Shown piece after piece: positions 34,695 through 42,536 of a DNA stretch of 64,000 nucleotides. Each line of letters opens with the position of its first letter. Position 1 is the first letter of the stretch. The notes under the pieces were generated by a model. That model ran no database searches. It was not told the origin of the DNA and saw nothing but the letters and a program-made list of their open reading frames with translations. The stretch is from Kitasatospora fiedleri (lineage in GTDB: Bacteria > Actinomycetota > Actinomycetes > Streptomycetales > Streptomycetaceae): contig NZ_OX419519.1 of NCBI RefSeq assembly GCF_948472415.1, forward strand, positions 5,671,001-5,735,000. Reading direction: 5' to 3'. Made by a program: the position numbers and the translations under genes.

Positions 34695-35822
34695 ATGCGT
34701 TGGGGAACCGCCGCCGTCGTCGCAGCCGCCGCCGCAGGAACCGGAGCGGCGGCCTTCCTGCTGCTCGGCCGGAGAGTGTCGGACCGGGTGGTGCGCCCCG
34801 ACCCGGCGCGCGGGGCGTTCGGGCCCGCGCCGATGAAGGTGAAGGTGCACGCGCTGGGGCCCGGGCGGGTGGTGCTGACCGCCACCCCGGACACCCTGCG
34901 CCCCGGCCACTACGCGCTGGAGTGGGGCGGGGGCGGCCACGCCGTGGTGGGCGAGGTGCTGGACAACGCCGGCGACCGGGTCGTCCGGCGGCTGGAGCGC
35001 GCCGACGGCGGCACCCTGGCGGTGGGCACCGAGGTCCGGGTCACCCCGCGGGTGCTGCTCGGCGACCCGCGCACCGCCCTCGGCCTGGACTACGCGGAGG
35101 TCGCGGTGGCCGGCGAACTCGGCGACCTCCCGGCCTGGCGCACCGCCGGCATCCGCGGCACCTGGGTGGTCCTGGTGCACGGCCCGGGCGTCGACCGCGA
35201 GCAGGCGCTGCCGGTGCTGCCGCTGCTGCACGCGCTGCGGCTGCCCACGCTGTCCGTCAGCTACCGCGGCGACGCGGGCACGCCCGCCCCGCCCGACGGC
35301 CTGGGCCACTTCGGCGAGACCGAGTGGCAGGACGTCGACGTCGCCGTCCGGTACGCGCTCGCCCAGGGCGCCACCAAGGTGGTGCTGTACGGCTGGTCGG
35401 TCGGCGCGACGATCGCCCTGCACACCGCGGCCCGCTCCACCTGGCGCGACCGGATCGCCGGACTGGTGCTGGACTCCCCGGTGCTGGACTGGTCCGAGAC
35501 CGTCCGCCGGGGCACCACCCGGAGCTGGTCGTCCCCCGCCCTCGGCGAACTCGGCACCCTCGCCGCCCAGGGCCGCACCGGCGTCGACCTCGCCGACTTC
35601 GCCCGGATCGCCTCCGGTGCCGACCTGGCCTCGCCCGCGCTGCTGCTGCACAGCCCCGACGACCCGGTCGCCCCGTGGAGCGCCGCCCGGCGCCTGGCCG
35701 AGGGCCGCGACGACCTGGTCAGCCTGCACCCGGTGCCGCACGCCGAGCACGCCGCCCTGTGGAACGCCGACCCGGACGGGTACACCGAGGCGCTGCGCCG
35801 CTTCCTCACCCCGCTGCTGTGA
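34695..35822 (+). CDS. Membrane-anchored alpha/beta hydrolase
   Basis: 375 residues. Residues 7-25 form an N-terminal membrane segment (AVVAAAAAGTGAAAFLLLG). The hydrolase fold covers residues 150-375: nucleophile elbow YGWSVGAT, acidic residue in LHSPDDPVAPW, and the final histidine in PHAEHAALW. An N-terminal beta-rich part (35-140) is of unknown type. Peptidase S9/esterase-like; substrate unknown. ATG at 34695 is the only start before the membrane segment. Confidence 0.85.
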   Translation: MRWGTAAVVAAAAAGTGAAAFLLLGRRVSDRVVRPDPARGAFGPAPMKVKVHALGPGRVVLTATPDTLRPGHYALEWGGGGHAVVGEVLDNAGDRVVRRLERADGGTLAVGTEVRVTPRVLLGDPRTALGLDYAEVAVAGELGDLPAWRTAGIRGTWVVLVHGPGVDREQALPVLPLLHALRLPTLSVSYRGDAGTPAPPDGLGHFGETEWQDVDVAVRYALAQGATKVVLYGWSVGATIALHTAARSTWRDRIAGLVLDSPVLDWSETVRRGTTRSWSSPALGELGTLAAQGRTGVDLADFARIASGADLASPALLLHSPDDPVAPWSAARRLAEGRDDLVSLHPVPHAEHAALWNADPDGYTEALRRFLTPLL

Positions 35823-35832
35823 GCCCCGCCCC

Positions 35833-35870
35833 CGCGAACCCGCCGCGCTGCCGCGAACCCGCCGCGCTGC
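35833..35870. repeat. Two 19-bp direct repeats plus decayed copies
   Basis: CGCGAACCCGCCGCGCTGC at 35833-35851 and 35852-35870, with partial copies of CGCGAACCCGCC up to about 35903. It begins just after the hydrolase stop. Confidence 0.85.
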
Positions 35871-36104
35871 CGCGAACCCGCCCCGCCCCGCGAACCCGCC
35901 GCGCGGGTGGGAACCGGAGCGCCGCCCACCGCGTCTCCGTCTCGGAGCGGTCACGATATCCGCCATGTCCACGTCGAAAAGCGGAGTGATTCCTCCCGTT
36001 TCGCGGCGACTCGTCCCCCACCGTTCGAGCCGTTCGGACATCGGGCCGAGACAGCGCGGCAGTCGATGTGACAGAAGGCCCGTACAAGGGGAAGACTGCA
36101 CGGC

Positions 36105-37607
36105 GTGACGTCTCGGAACCCGCGCGACCGTGATGCCCCGCACCCGCCCCACCGCACCGGTGCGACGGTGACCCGTCTGCCCGGAACGGCGGCCGTCGGT
36201 CGTGCGGAGGGCACCCCACCCGCCGCCGCCACCCGCCGCCGGGTCCCCGCGAAGCCGGGGCGCGGCCGGGCGCCCGTGCCGGACGGCTTCCCCGCCCCCT
36301 CCGAGCTCGCCCCGCTGGCCCGCCGGATGCTGGCCGACGCCGTCCGCGTCGCCCGCTGGGCCGGCGAGCTCTCCGAGGTCGACAAGCGCGGCGAACTGCT
36401 CCCCGACGACGCCCGCGCCGCCGGGCGCGCCCTGGCGATGACCGTGGGCGCCGCCGCCAACGCCTGGGGCCAGGCCCTGCTGGTCGGCCTGGTCGAACTC
36501 CGCGACGGCGGCGCCGGCCCCGGCTGGCGGCTGCACGCCTGGGAGCACGACGACGAGGCGGTGGTCCGCGGCTGGTCCGCGCTGTTCGACGCCTGGACGC
36601 TGCTCGCCCCCGTCCCGCCCGCCGCGCTGCGCGGCGTCTTCGCCCAGCTGGCCGGGCAGGCCGTCGACCAGGCCCCCCAGCTGCTGTCCTTCCTGCACCT
36701 GGTGGACGGCCCGGTCGCCGACAGCGAACTGCTCGAACTGCTCCGCCGCGGCCTCGACGAGCGCCGCCTCGGCCCCAGCTCCGGCACCTTCCCGCTGTCG
36801 CCCGTCCCGCACGCCGCGTTCGCGGTCTCCGCCGTCCGCGGCACCTGCCGCGAGCCGCAGATCGACACCCCGCACTCGCCCGCCGACGTCGCCGCCGTGC
36901 TCGACTGGATGCTCGACGGCCTGGCCGCCGTCGGCGCGCTCGGCCGCCGCGACGAGGCCGCCGAGCTCTCGCCGCTCGGCCACTGGGCGGTCCGGGCCAA
37001 GCTGGAGGAGATCTGCACCGTCGCGCAGACCGCCGCCGGCCACATCGAGCAGAGCGCCGCCGAGCTGCTCAGCGCCTGCGCCGACTACAGCCCCGGCCCG
37101 GCCCGCGCCGAGTTCCGGGCCTGGGTCGCCGCCCGCCCCGCCGACCGCGCCGTCGCCGAGCTGCTGGAGGCCGCCCGCGGTGAGGACGCGCTGGTCCGCG
37201 GCCTCGCCTTCGAGGCGCTGCGGGTGGTGGCCGGCTCCACCGCCGAGCAGGGCGTGCGGGGCGCGGTCGAGGAGGCCGTTCTGCGCCCCTACGCGCTGCT
37301 CTGGCTGGCCGAACAGCTGGACGAGGAGGGCGTGTCCCCGGCCGACGTGCTGGGCGCGGAGGACGCCGCCTGGCTGTGGGTGGACACCGCCGCCGCCGTG
37401 CTCGACCACGGCGAGACCGCGCTGCTGGTCGGCCACGTCGAGGGCGCGTCGGCCGGCGAGCCGGTCCGGCTGTTCCACCGGGCCCGCCAGTCCGGCCACC
37501 CGCGCGCCGCGAGCGTCCTGACGGCCGTCGCCTCGGTCCACCCCGACCCGGCGGTCGCCCGGGCCGCCCGCCGCAGCGCCTTCTCGGTGCACAACGGCGG
37601 CGCATAG
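36105..37607 (+). CDS. Conserved hypothetical helical protein
   Basis: 500 residues, no family recognised. The first 60 are disordered, R/P-rich. The rest is almost wholly alpha-helical with alternating A/L/R/E, suggesting helical repeats: ELAPLARRMLADAVRVARW, RALAMTVGAAANAWGQALL, ADVAAVLDWMLDGLAAVG. No membrane helix, signal peptide or catalytic motif. I start at GTG 36105 with AAGGGGAAG upstream at rather long distance; an internal start would also be possible. The terminator at 37659 follows. Confidence 0.65.
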   Translation: MTSRNPRDRDAPHPPHRTGATVTRLPGTAAVGRAEGTPPAAATRRRVPAKPGRGRAPVPDGFPAPSELAPLARRMLADAVRVARWAGELSEVDKRGELLPDDARAAGRALAMTVGAAANAWGQALLVGLVELRDGGAGPGWRLHAWEHDDEAVVRGWSALFDAWTLLAPVPPAALRGVFAQLAGQAVDQAPQLLSFLHLVDGPVADSELLELLRRGLDERRLGPSSGTFPLSPVPHAAFAVSAVRGTCREPQIDTPHSPADVAAVLDWMLDGLAAVGALGRRDEAAELSPLGHWAVRAKLEEICTVAQTAAGHIEQSAAELLSACADYSPGPARAEFRAWVAARPADRAVAELLEAARGEDALVRGLAFEALRVVAGSTAEQGVRGAVEEAVLRPYALLWLAEQLDEEGVSPADVLGAEDAAWLWVDTAAAVLDHGETALLVGHVEGASAGEPVRLFHRARQSGHPRAASVLTAVASVHPDPAVARAARRSAFSVHNGGA

Positions 37608-37658
37608 CCGCCTCCCCGCACAGGGGAACGCGACAGCACGGAGCGCCACGGCAAGAAA

Positions 37659-37697
37659 AGAGCCGCCCTCCCGGAAGTTCTCCGGGAGGGCGGCTCT
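37659..37697. terminator. Strong bidirectional terminator
   Basis: Perfect 17-bp inverted repeat (37659-37675 and 37681-37697), loop AGTTC, preceded by AAAA. It separates the hypothetical gene from the convergent pssA. Confidence 0.92.
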
Positions 37698-37716
37698 CTT
37701 CGCGTACCGCGGGGTG

Positions 37717-38567
37717 TCAGCCCCGGTTCTCCGCCCGTCGCGCCCGCACCACGCCGACCTTCTCGCCGACCTTGCGGCGGATGACCAGCAGCGGCGCCAT
37801 CGCGGCCAGCGCGATCTGGGCGACCGCGCCGATGTGCATCAGCGTGTCGCCGCCGGGCAGGCCCGCCGCCCAGGAGGCGAGGCAGCCGATGGAGACCACG
37901 ATCCAGGCCAGCGTCGCGGTGGCGAGCAGGCCCTGCGGCTTGGGGTACTCGATCCGGCTGACCATCAGGTAGGCCACGCCGAAGATCATCAGCAGGCCGG
38001 GGACGAACGGCGGGTCGAGCAGCACGATGGCCAGCACGGTCATCGCGCCCATCGGGCAGGGCATGCCCTGGAAGATCCCGGGCCGCATCTTGACCGCCGA
38101 GAAGCGGGCCAGCCGCAGCACCACGGCCAGCAGCACGGTCAGCGCGATGAACGCGGACAGCTGCTGGTTGGAGCCGGGGGAGACCAGGCCCCACACCGCG
38201 ACGAAGTAGGCCGGCGCGATGCCGAAGCTGATCAGGTCGGCCAGGTTGTCGAGCTCGGCGCCGAGCGCGGAGGAGCGCAGCTTGCGCGCCACCAGGCCGT
38301 CGAAGAGGTCGCACATGGAGCCGATCAGCAGCAGGGTGACCGCGGTGGCGGCGCTGTGCTTGACCGGTGCGGTCGACTCGTCGGTGAGGTGCGGCATCAG
38401 GATGCCCGTGGTGATCGAGTAGATCGCCAGGAAGCCGCAGACGGCGTTGCCGAGGGTCAGGAAGTCGGCGGTGGACAGGTGCTGGGGGAGCGGGGGGCGC
38501 GCAGTTCGCGGTCCCGGGCCCAGCGTCGACGGCGGAGCTCGGTCGACTCTTCGTCGTCGAGCTCCAT
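37717..38567 (-). CDS. pssA: CDP-diacylglycerol-serine O-phosphatidyltransferase (apparent frameshift)
   Basis: 283 residues if one G is restored in the run 38492-38497; otherwise the frame from ATG 38567 ends early at 38466 and the rest begins at 38397. With the fix the N-terminus reads MELDDEESTELRRRRWARD then LSTADFLTLGNAVCGFLAIY. It makes phosphatidylserine from CDP-diacylglycerol and serine. The CDP-alcohol phosphotransferase motif D-x2-D-G-x2-A-R-x8-G-x3-D-x3-D is complete (CDLFDG, VARK, ELDNLAD), with about seven membrane helices. It begins 13 bases after psd, forming the expected operon; the product is the Psd substrate. Confidence 0.93.
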
Positions 38568-38580
38568 GAGGGTTTCCGGA

Positions 38581-39258
38581 TCAGTCACGGTCAAGGCGAG
38601 TCACCCCGGCGGTGGTCTTCTGGCCGACCGTGACGCCGACCTCGACGCCCGCCGGCAGGTAGGTGTCGACGCGGGAGCCGAAGCGGATCAGACCGACCCG
38701 CTCGCCCTGCTCGACCTTGGTGCCGGCGTCCACGTAGGGGACGATGCGGCGGGCCACGGCACCCGCGATCTGCACCATCTCGATGTCGCCGAGCTCGGTG
38801 TCGAAGTGCCACACGACGCGCTCGTTGCGGTCGCTGTCCTTGTTGAACGCCGGGACGAACCCACCGGCGACGTGCTCGACGGACGTCACGGTGCCGGCCA
38901 GCGGCGCCCGGTTGACGTGGACGTTGAGCGGGCTCATGAAGATGGCGACGCGGGTGCGCCCGTCCGGCCACTCGTCGATCGACTGGACCACGCCGTCGGC
39001 CGGGGAGATGACCCGGCCGGCGCCGATCTCGCGCTCCGGGTCGCGGAAGAACCACAGCATGCCAGCGCTCAGGGCGCAGGCGGGCACGGCCGCCAGGGCC
39101 CACTTGCCGGAACGCCGGGTGAGGGCGGTCGTCACGGCGGCGGTGGCCAGCGTGGGAACGAACCAGGGGGTGGCGCCGCGCGCGATGGTCACGCGGGGAC
39201 GGCGACCCTCGGGTCCGGGACCCTGGGCGGAGGTGTGAGGGGACGGGCTGATGGGCAT
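38581..39258 (-). CDS. psd: Phosphatidylserine decarboxylase
   Basis: 225 residues. Makes phosphatidylethanolamine using a pyruvoyl group formed by self-cleavage at G-S195 in RFGSRVDT (the short, type II bacterial form with FGSR rather than LGST). Other hallmarks: WFFRDPERE, SPADGVVQSI, IFMSPLNVHVNR and GERVGLIRFG. Residues 35-72 include membrane-associating hydrophobic segments. pssA follows by 13 bases. Confidence 0.95.
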   Translation of the reverse strand: MPISPSPHTSAQGPGPEGRRPRVTIARGATPWFVPTLATAAVTTALTRRSGKWALAAVPACALSAGMLWFFRDPEREIGAGRVISPADGVVQSIDEWPDGRTRVAIFMSPLNVHVNRAPLAGTVTSVEHVAGGFVPAFNKDSDRNERVVWHFDTELGDIEMVQIAGAVARRIVPYVDAGTKVEQGERVGLIRFGSRVDTYLPAGVEVGVTVGQKTTAGVTRLDRD

Positions 39259-39539
39259 CGAGGACCTTTAGTCGCGGCCCGCGCGGGGACAGTGAATCGC
39301 CCCTGGACTGGGGGCCACCGCGGGGATCGAGTGGTGTGGACGGCTGCTGTCCGGGTGGATGCTATCGGGACCTGCCCGTATATGGGCAAGCCGCCTGCTA
39401 GTCGAACTGCGCCTGCCTGCTCGGCCGAGCGCCTGCTATGCATACGACCGTAACCGGAGCGGAGCCGGTTCCCCAAGAGGTGGCGGGTCACGGGTGATTC
39501 ACGTCTCAGTGACGGCGGTGTGACACGCGGTGTGCGGGG

Positions 39540-39583
39540 GCGGTCGACCGGCGCGTACCTGCACAAACGCGCCGGTCGACCGC
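39540..39583. terminator. Second hairpin after the mcd operon
   Basis: Perfect 16-bp inverted repeat (39540-39555 and 39568-39583), 12-base loop, in the mcd-psd gap. It may act as a backup terminator. Confidence 0.72.
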
Positions 39584-39638
39584 CTCCAGCGCCGGTCCCG
39601 CCCCCGGGACGGCTGACCAGGCCGGGGCGGGCGCGGCG

Positions 39639-39677
39639 CGGTACGGACGGCGGGCCGCACGCCCACCGTCCGTACCG
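39639..39677 (-). terminator. Terminator of the ethylmalonyl-CoA operon
   Basis: Inverted repeat with 12-bp arms (39639-39650 and 39666-39677), beginning 12 bases after the mcd stop. Confidence 0.78.
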
Positions 39678-39688
39678 GGAGAGGGTCT

Positions 39689-40891
39689 TCAGTCGGTGAG
39701 CCGGTACTCCTCCAGCAGCCGGCGTCCCACGATCATCTTCTGGATCTCCGCCGTACCTTCACCGATCAGCAGCATCGGGGCCTCCCGGTACAGCCGCTCG
39801 ATCTCGTACTCCTTGGAGAAGCCGTAGCCGCCGTGGATGCGGAAGGAGTCCTCGACGACCTCCTTGCAGTACTCGGAGGCCAGGTACTTCGCCATGCCGG
39901 CCTCCAGGTCGTTGCGCTGCCCGCTGTCCTTCTTGCGGGCGGCCATCACCATCATCTGGTGCGCTGCCTCGACCTTGGTGGCCATCTCGGCCAGCTTGAA
40001 CTGGATCGCCTGGTGCTCGGCGATCCGCTTGCCGAAGGTGACCCGCTGCTGGGCGTAGGAGATGCCCAGCTCGAAGGCGCGGCGGGCCACCCCGCAGCCG
40101 CGCGCGGCCACGTTGACCCGGCCGACCTCGACGCCGTCCATCATCTGGTAGAAGCCCTTGCCGGGGACGCCGCCGAGGACCCGGTCGGCCGGGACCCGGA
40201 CGTCCTGGAGCACCAACTCGGTGGTGTCGACGCCCTTGTAGCCCATCTTCTCGATCTTGCCGGGCACGGTCAGGCCGGGCACGGTCGGGTTGGCCCCGAA
40301 GCCGGGGGTCTTCTCGATCAGGAAGGTGGTCATGTTCTTGTAGGGGGTGCTGCCGCCCTCGTCGGTCTTGCAGAGCACCGCGACCAGCGAGGAGGTGCCG
40401 CCGTTGGTCAGCCACATCTTCTGGCCGTTCAGGACGTACGCGTCGCCGTCCCGGACGCCCTTGGTGGAGATCGCCGAGACGTCGGAGCCCAGGCCCGGCT
40501 CGGACATCGAGAAGGCGCCGCGCAGCTCGCCGGCCGCCATCCTCGGCAGGAAGTGCTCCTTCTGCTCCGGGGTGCCGTGCGCGTTGATCATGTGCGCCAC
40601 GATGAAGTGGGTGTTGACGATGCCGGAGACCGACATCCAGCCGCGGGCGATCTCCTCCACCACCAGGGCGTAGGTGAGCAGCGACTCGCCGAGGCCGCCG
40701 TACTCCTCCGGGATGGTCAGCCCGAACAGGCCGAGCTGCTTCATCCCCTCGACGATGGCGGTCGGGTACTCGTCCCGGTGCTCCAGCTCGGTGGCGACCG
40801 GGATGATCTCCTTGTCGACGAACTCCCGCACGGTGGCGAGGATGTCCCGCTGGATCTCGGTGAGGCCGTCGGTCTGTGCGAGGCGTCCCAT
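39689..40891 (-). CDS. mcd: Acyl-CoA dehydrogenase, likely (2S)-methylsuccinyl-CoA dehydrogenase
   Basis: 400 residues, FAD acyl-CoA dehydrogenase. Segments GAFSMSEPGLGSDVS, YVLNGQKMWLTNGG, QRVTFGKRIAEHQAIQFKLAEM and LIGEGTAEIQKMIVGR are all present. By family alone it could oxidise several acyl-CoAs; its place beside mesaconyl-CoA hydratase, malyl-CoA lyase, ethylmalonyl-CoA mutase and crotonyl-CoA reductase implies oxidation of methylsuccinyl-CoA to mesaconyl-CoA. The gap to the hydratase gene is 140 bases. ATG start as in homologues. Confidence 0.9.
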   Translation of the reverse strand: MGRLAQTDGLTEIQRDILATVREFVDKEIIPVATELEHRDEYPTAIVEGMKQLGLFGLTIPEEYGGLGESLLTYALVVEEIARGWMSVSGIVNTHFIVAHMINAHGTPEQKEHFLPRMAAGELRGAFSMSEPGLGSDVSAISTKGVRDGDAYVLNGQKMWLTNGGTSSLVAVLCKTDEGGSTPYKNMTTFLIEKTPGFGANPTVPGLTVPGKIEKMGYKGVDTTELVLQDVRVPADRVLGGVPGKGFYQMMDGVEVGRVNVAARGCGVARRAFELGISYAQQRVTFGKRIAEHQAIQFKLAEMATKVEAAHQMMVMAARKKDSGQRNDLEAGMAKYLASEYCKEVVEDSFRIHGGYGFSKEYEIERLYREAPMLLIGEGTAEIQKMIVGRRLLEEYRLTD

Positions 40892-41031
40892 CGTGCGGCT
40901 CCGGAAGGGTGTGAGGGCGGAGGGGTGGGGTTGGGGGGCTCCGCGGCGCGTGGCTGCCGCGGAGCCCCCGGGAACCGGGTGGGGCGAAGGCCGATGACGG
41001 CGGCCCGCCCGTCCGGGGCTCTGGAGGGCGC

Positions 41032-41529
41032 TCAGGCGAGCGGCTCGGGGCGGCCGGGCTGCTCGCCGCCGCGCTCCGCCACGTACGTCGCGGTCGGCAC
41101 CATCACCTTGCGGCGGAAGGTGCAGACGACGGTGCCGTCCTGGTTGTAGCCCTTGGTCTCGACGTACACGATGCCGCGATCCGGCTTCGATGTCATGCGC
41201 TTGTCGAGAACGGTGGTCTCGCCGTACAGCGTGTCGCCGTGGAAGGTCGGCGCGACGTGCCGCAGCGACTCGATCTCCAGGTTGGCGATCGCCTTGCCGG
41301 AGACGTCCGGCACCGACATGCCGAGCAGCAGCGAGTAGACGTAGTTGCCGACCACGACGTTCTTGCCCTGCACGGTGGTGGTCGCGTAGTTGGCGTCCAG
41401 GTGCAGCGGGTGGTGGTTCATGGTGAGCAGGCAGAACAGGTGGTCGTCGTACTCGGTGACCGTCTTGCCGGGCCAGTGCTTGTAGACCGCGCCGACCTCG
41501 AACTCCTCGTAGGTGCGTCCGAACTGCAT
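41032..41529 (-). CDS. mch: MaoC-like mesaconyl-CoA hydratase
   Basis: 165 residues, a single hotdog MaoC domain. Hydrates mesaconyl-CoA to beta-methylmalyl-CoA. The hydratase motif with D and H lies in MNHHPLHLDANYA. MQFGRTYEEFEVGAVYKHWPG is the usual start. It is three bases after the lyase gene, so it is part of the same transcript. The C-terminal 15 residues are a disordered tail. Confidence 0.88.
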   Translation of the reverse strand: MQFGRTYEEFEVGAVYKHWPGKTVTEYDDHLFCLLTMNHHPLHLDANYATTTVQGKNVVVGNYVYSLLLGMSVPDVSGKAIANLEIESLRHVAPTFHGDTLYGETTVLDKRMTSKPDRGIVYVETKGYNQDGTVVCTFRRKVMVPTATYVAERGGEQPGRPEPLA

Positions 41530-41532
41530 GGC

Positions 41533-42513
41533 TCAGGCTCCAGCCGTCTTGTCGGTAACGGGCTGTTCGAACTTGGTGGTCCGCTCCAGGCCCGCGGCCC
41601 GGCCCTTGCCCGCGATGACCAGGGCCATCTTGCGGCTGGCCTCGTCGATCATCTCGTCGCCGAGCATCGCCGAGCCCTTGGCGCCGCCGGCCTCCGAGGT
41701 ACACCAGTCGTAGGCGTCCAGGATCAGCTCGGCGTGGTCGTAGTCCTCCTGGGAGGGCGAGTAGATCTCGTTCGCGGCGCCGACCTGGTCCGGGTGCAGC
41801 ACCCACTTGCCGTCGAAGCCCAGCGCGGCCGAGCGGCGGGCCACCTCGCGGTAGCCCTCCTGGTTGCGGATCTGCAGGTAGGGGCCGTCGATCGCCTGGA
41901 GGTCGTTGGCCCGGGCGGCCATCAGGATGCGCATCAGGATGTAGTGGTAGGCGTCGGCGCCGTAGCCGGGCGGCTGCTCGCCGACCACCAGGGACTTCAT
42001 GTTGATGGACGCCATGAAGTCGGCCGGGCCGAAGATGATGGTCTCCAGCCGGGGCGAGGCCGCGGCGATCGCGTCGACGTTGACCAGGCCCTTGGCGTTC
42101 TCGATCTGCGCCTCGATGCCGATCTTGCCGACCTCCAGGCCGACCGTCTTCTCGATCTGGGTGAGCAGCAGGTCCAGGGCGACCACCTGCTGGGCGTCCT
42201 GCACCTTGGGCAGCATGATGCAGTCCAGGTTCTGGCCGGCGCCCTCGACGACGGTGATCACGTCGCGGTAGGTCCAGTGCGTGGTCCAGTCGTTGACCCG
42301 GACGACCCGGGTCTTGCCGCCCCAGTCGCCGTTGTTGAGGGCGTCCACGATGTGGTGCCGGGCGCTCTCCTTGACCAGCGGGGCGCAGGCGTCCTCCAGG
42401 TCCAGGAAGACCTGGTCGGCCGGCAGGCCCTGGGCCTTCTCCAGGAAGCGCGGGTTGCTGCCGGGCACGGCCAGGCAGGAACGGCGCGGACGGAGGCGGT
42501 TCACGGTCGTCAT
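41533..42513 (-). CDS. mcl: HpcH/HpaI aldolase-citrate lyase family; malyl-CoA lyase
   Basis: 326 residues, CitE-like TIM barrel. Cleaves beta-methylmalyl-CoA to glyoxylate and propionyl-CoA, the step that yields both products of the ethylmalonyl-CoA route. Features: RRSCLAVPGSNPRFLEKA, LDLEDACAP (metal-binding E and D), IEAQIENAKGLVN, and IIFGPADFMASI. Gap of three bases to mch, 23 to ecm. Confidence 0.9.
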   Translation of the reverse strand: MTTVNRLRPRRSCLAVPGSNPRFLEKAQGLPADQVFLDLEDACAPLVKESARHHIVDALNNGDWGGKTRVVRVNDWTTHWTYRDVITVVEGAGQNLDCIMLPKVQDAQQVVALDLLLTQIEKTVGLEVGKIGIEAQIENAKGLVNVDAIAAASPRLETIIFGPADFMASINMKSLVVGEQPPGYGADAYHYILMRILMAARANDLQAIDGPYLQIRNQEGYREVARRSAALGFDGKWVLHPDQVGAANEIYSPSQEDYDHAELILDAYDWCTSEAGGAKGSAMLGDEMIDEASRKMALVIAGKGRAAGLERTTKFEQPVTDKTAGA

Positions 42514-42536
42514 GAGGAGGGGTGTTCCTTCCGGGG

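Larger units (their letters stand above)
39259..39688. other. 430-base intergenic region, psd promoter and two hairpins
   Basis: No gene seen. It contains the two terminator-like hairpins listed separately, behind the methylsuccinyl-CoA dehydrogenase gene. Nearer psd lies a near-palindrome, TGCCCGTATATGGGCA (39373-39388), that stands out as AT-centred and may be part of the psd promoter. Confidence 0.65.
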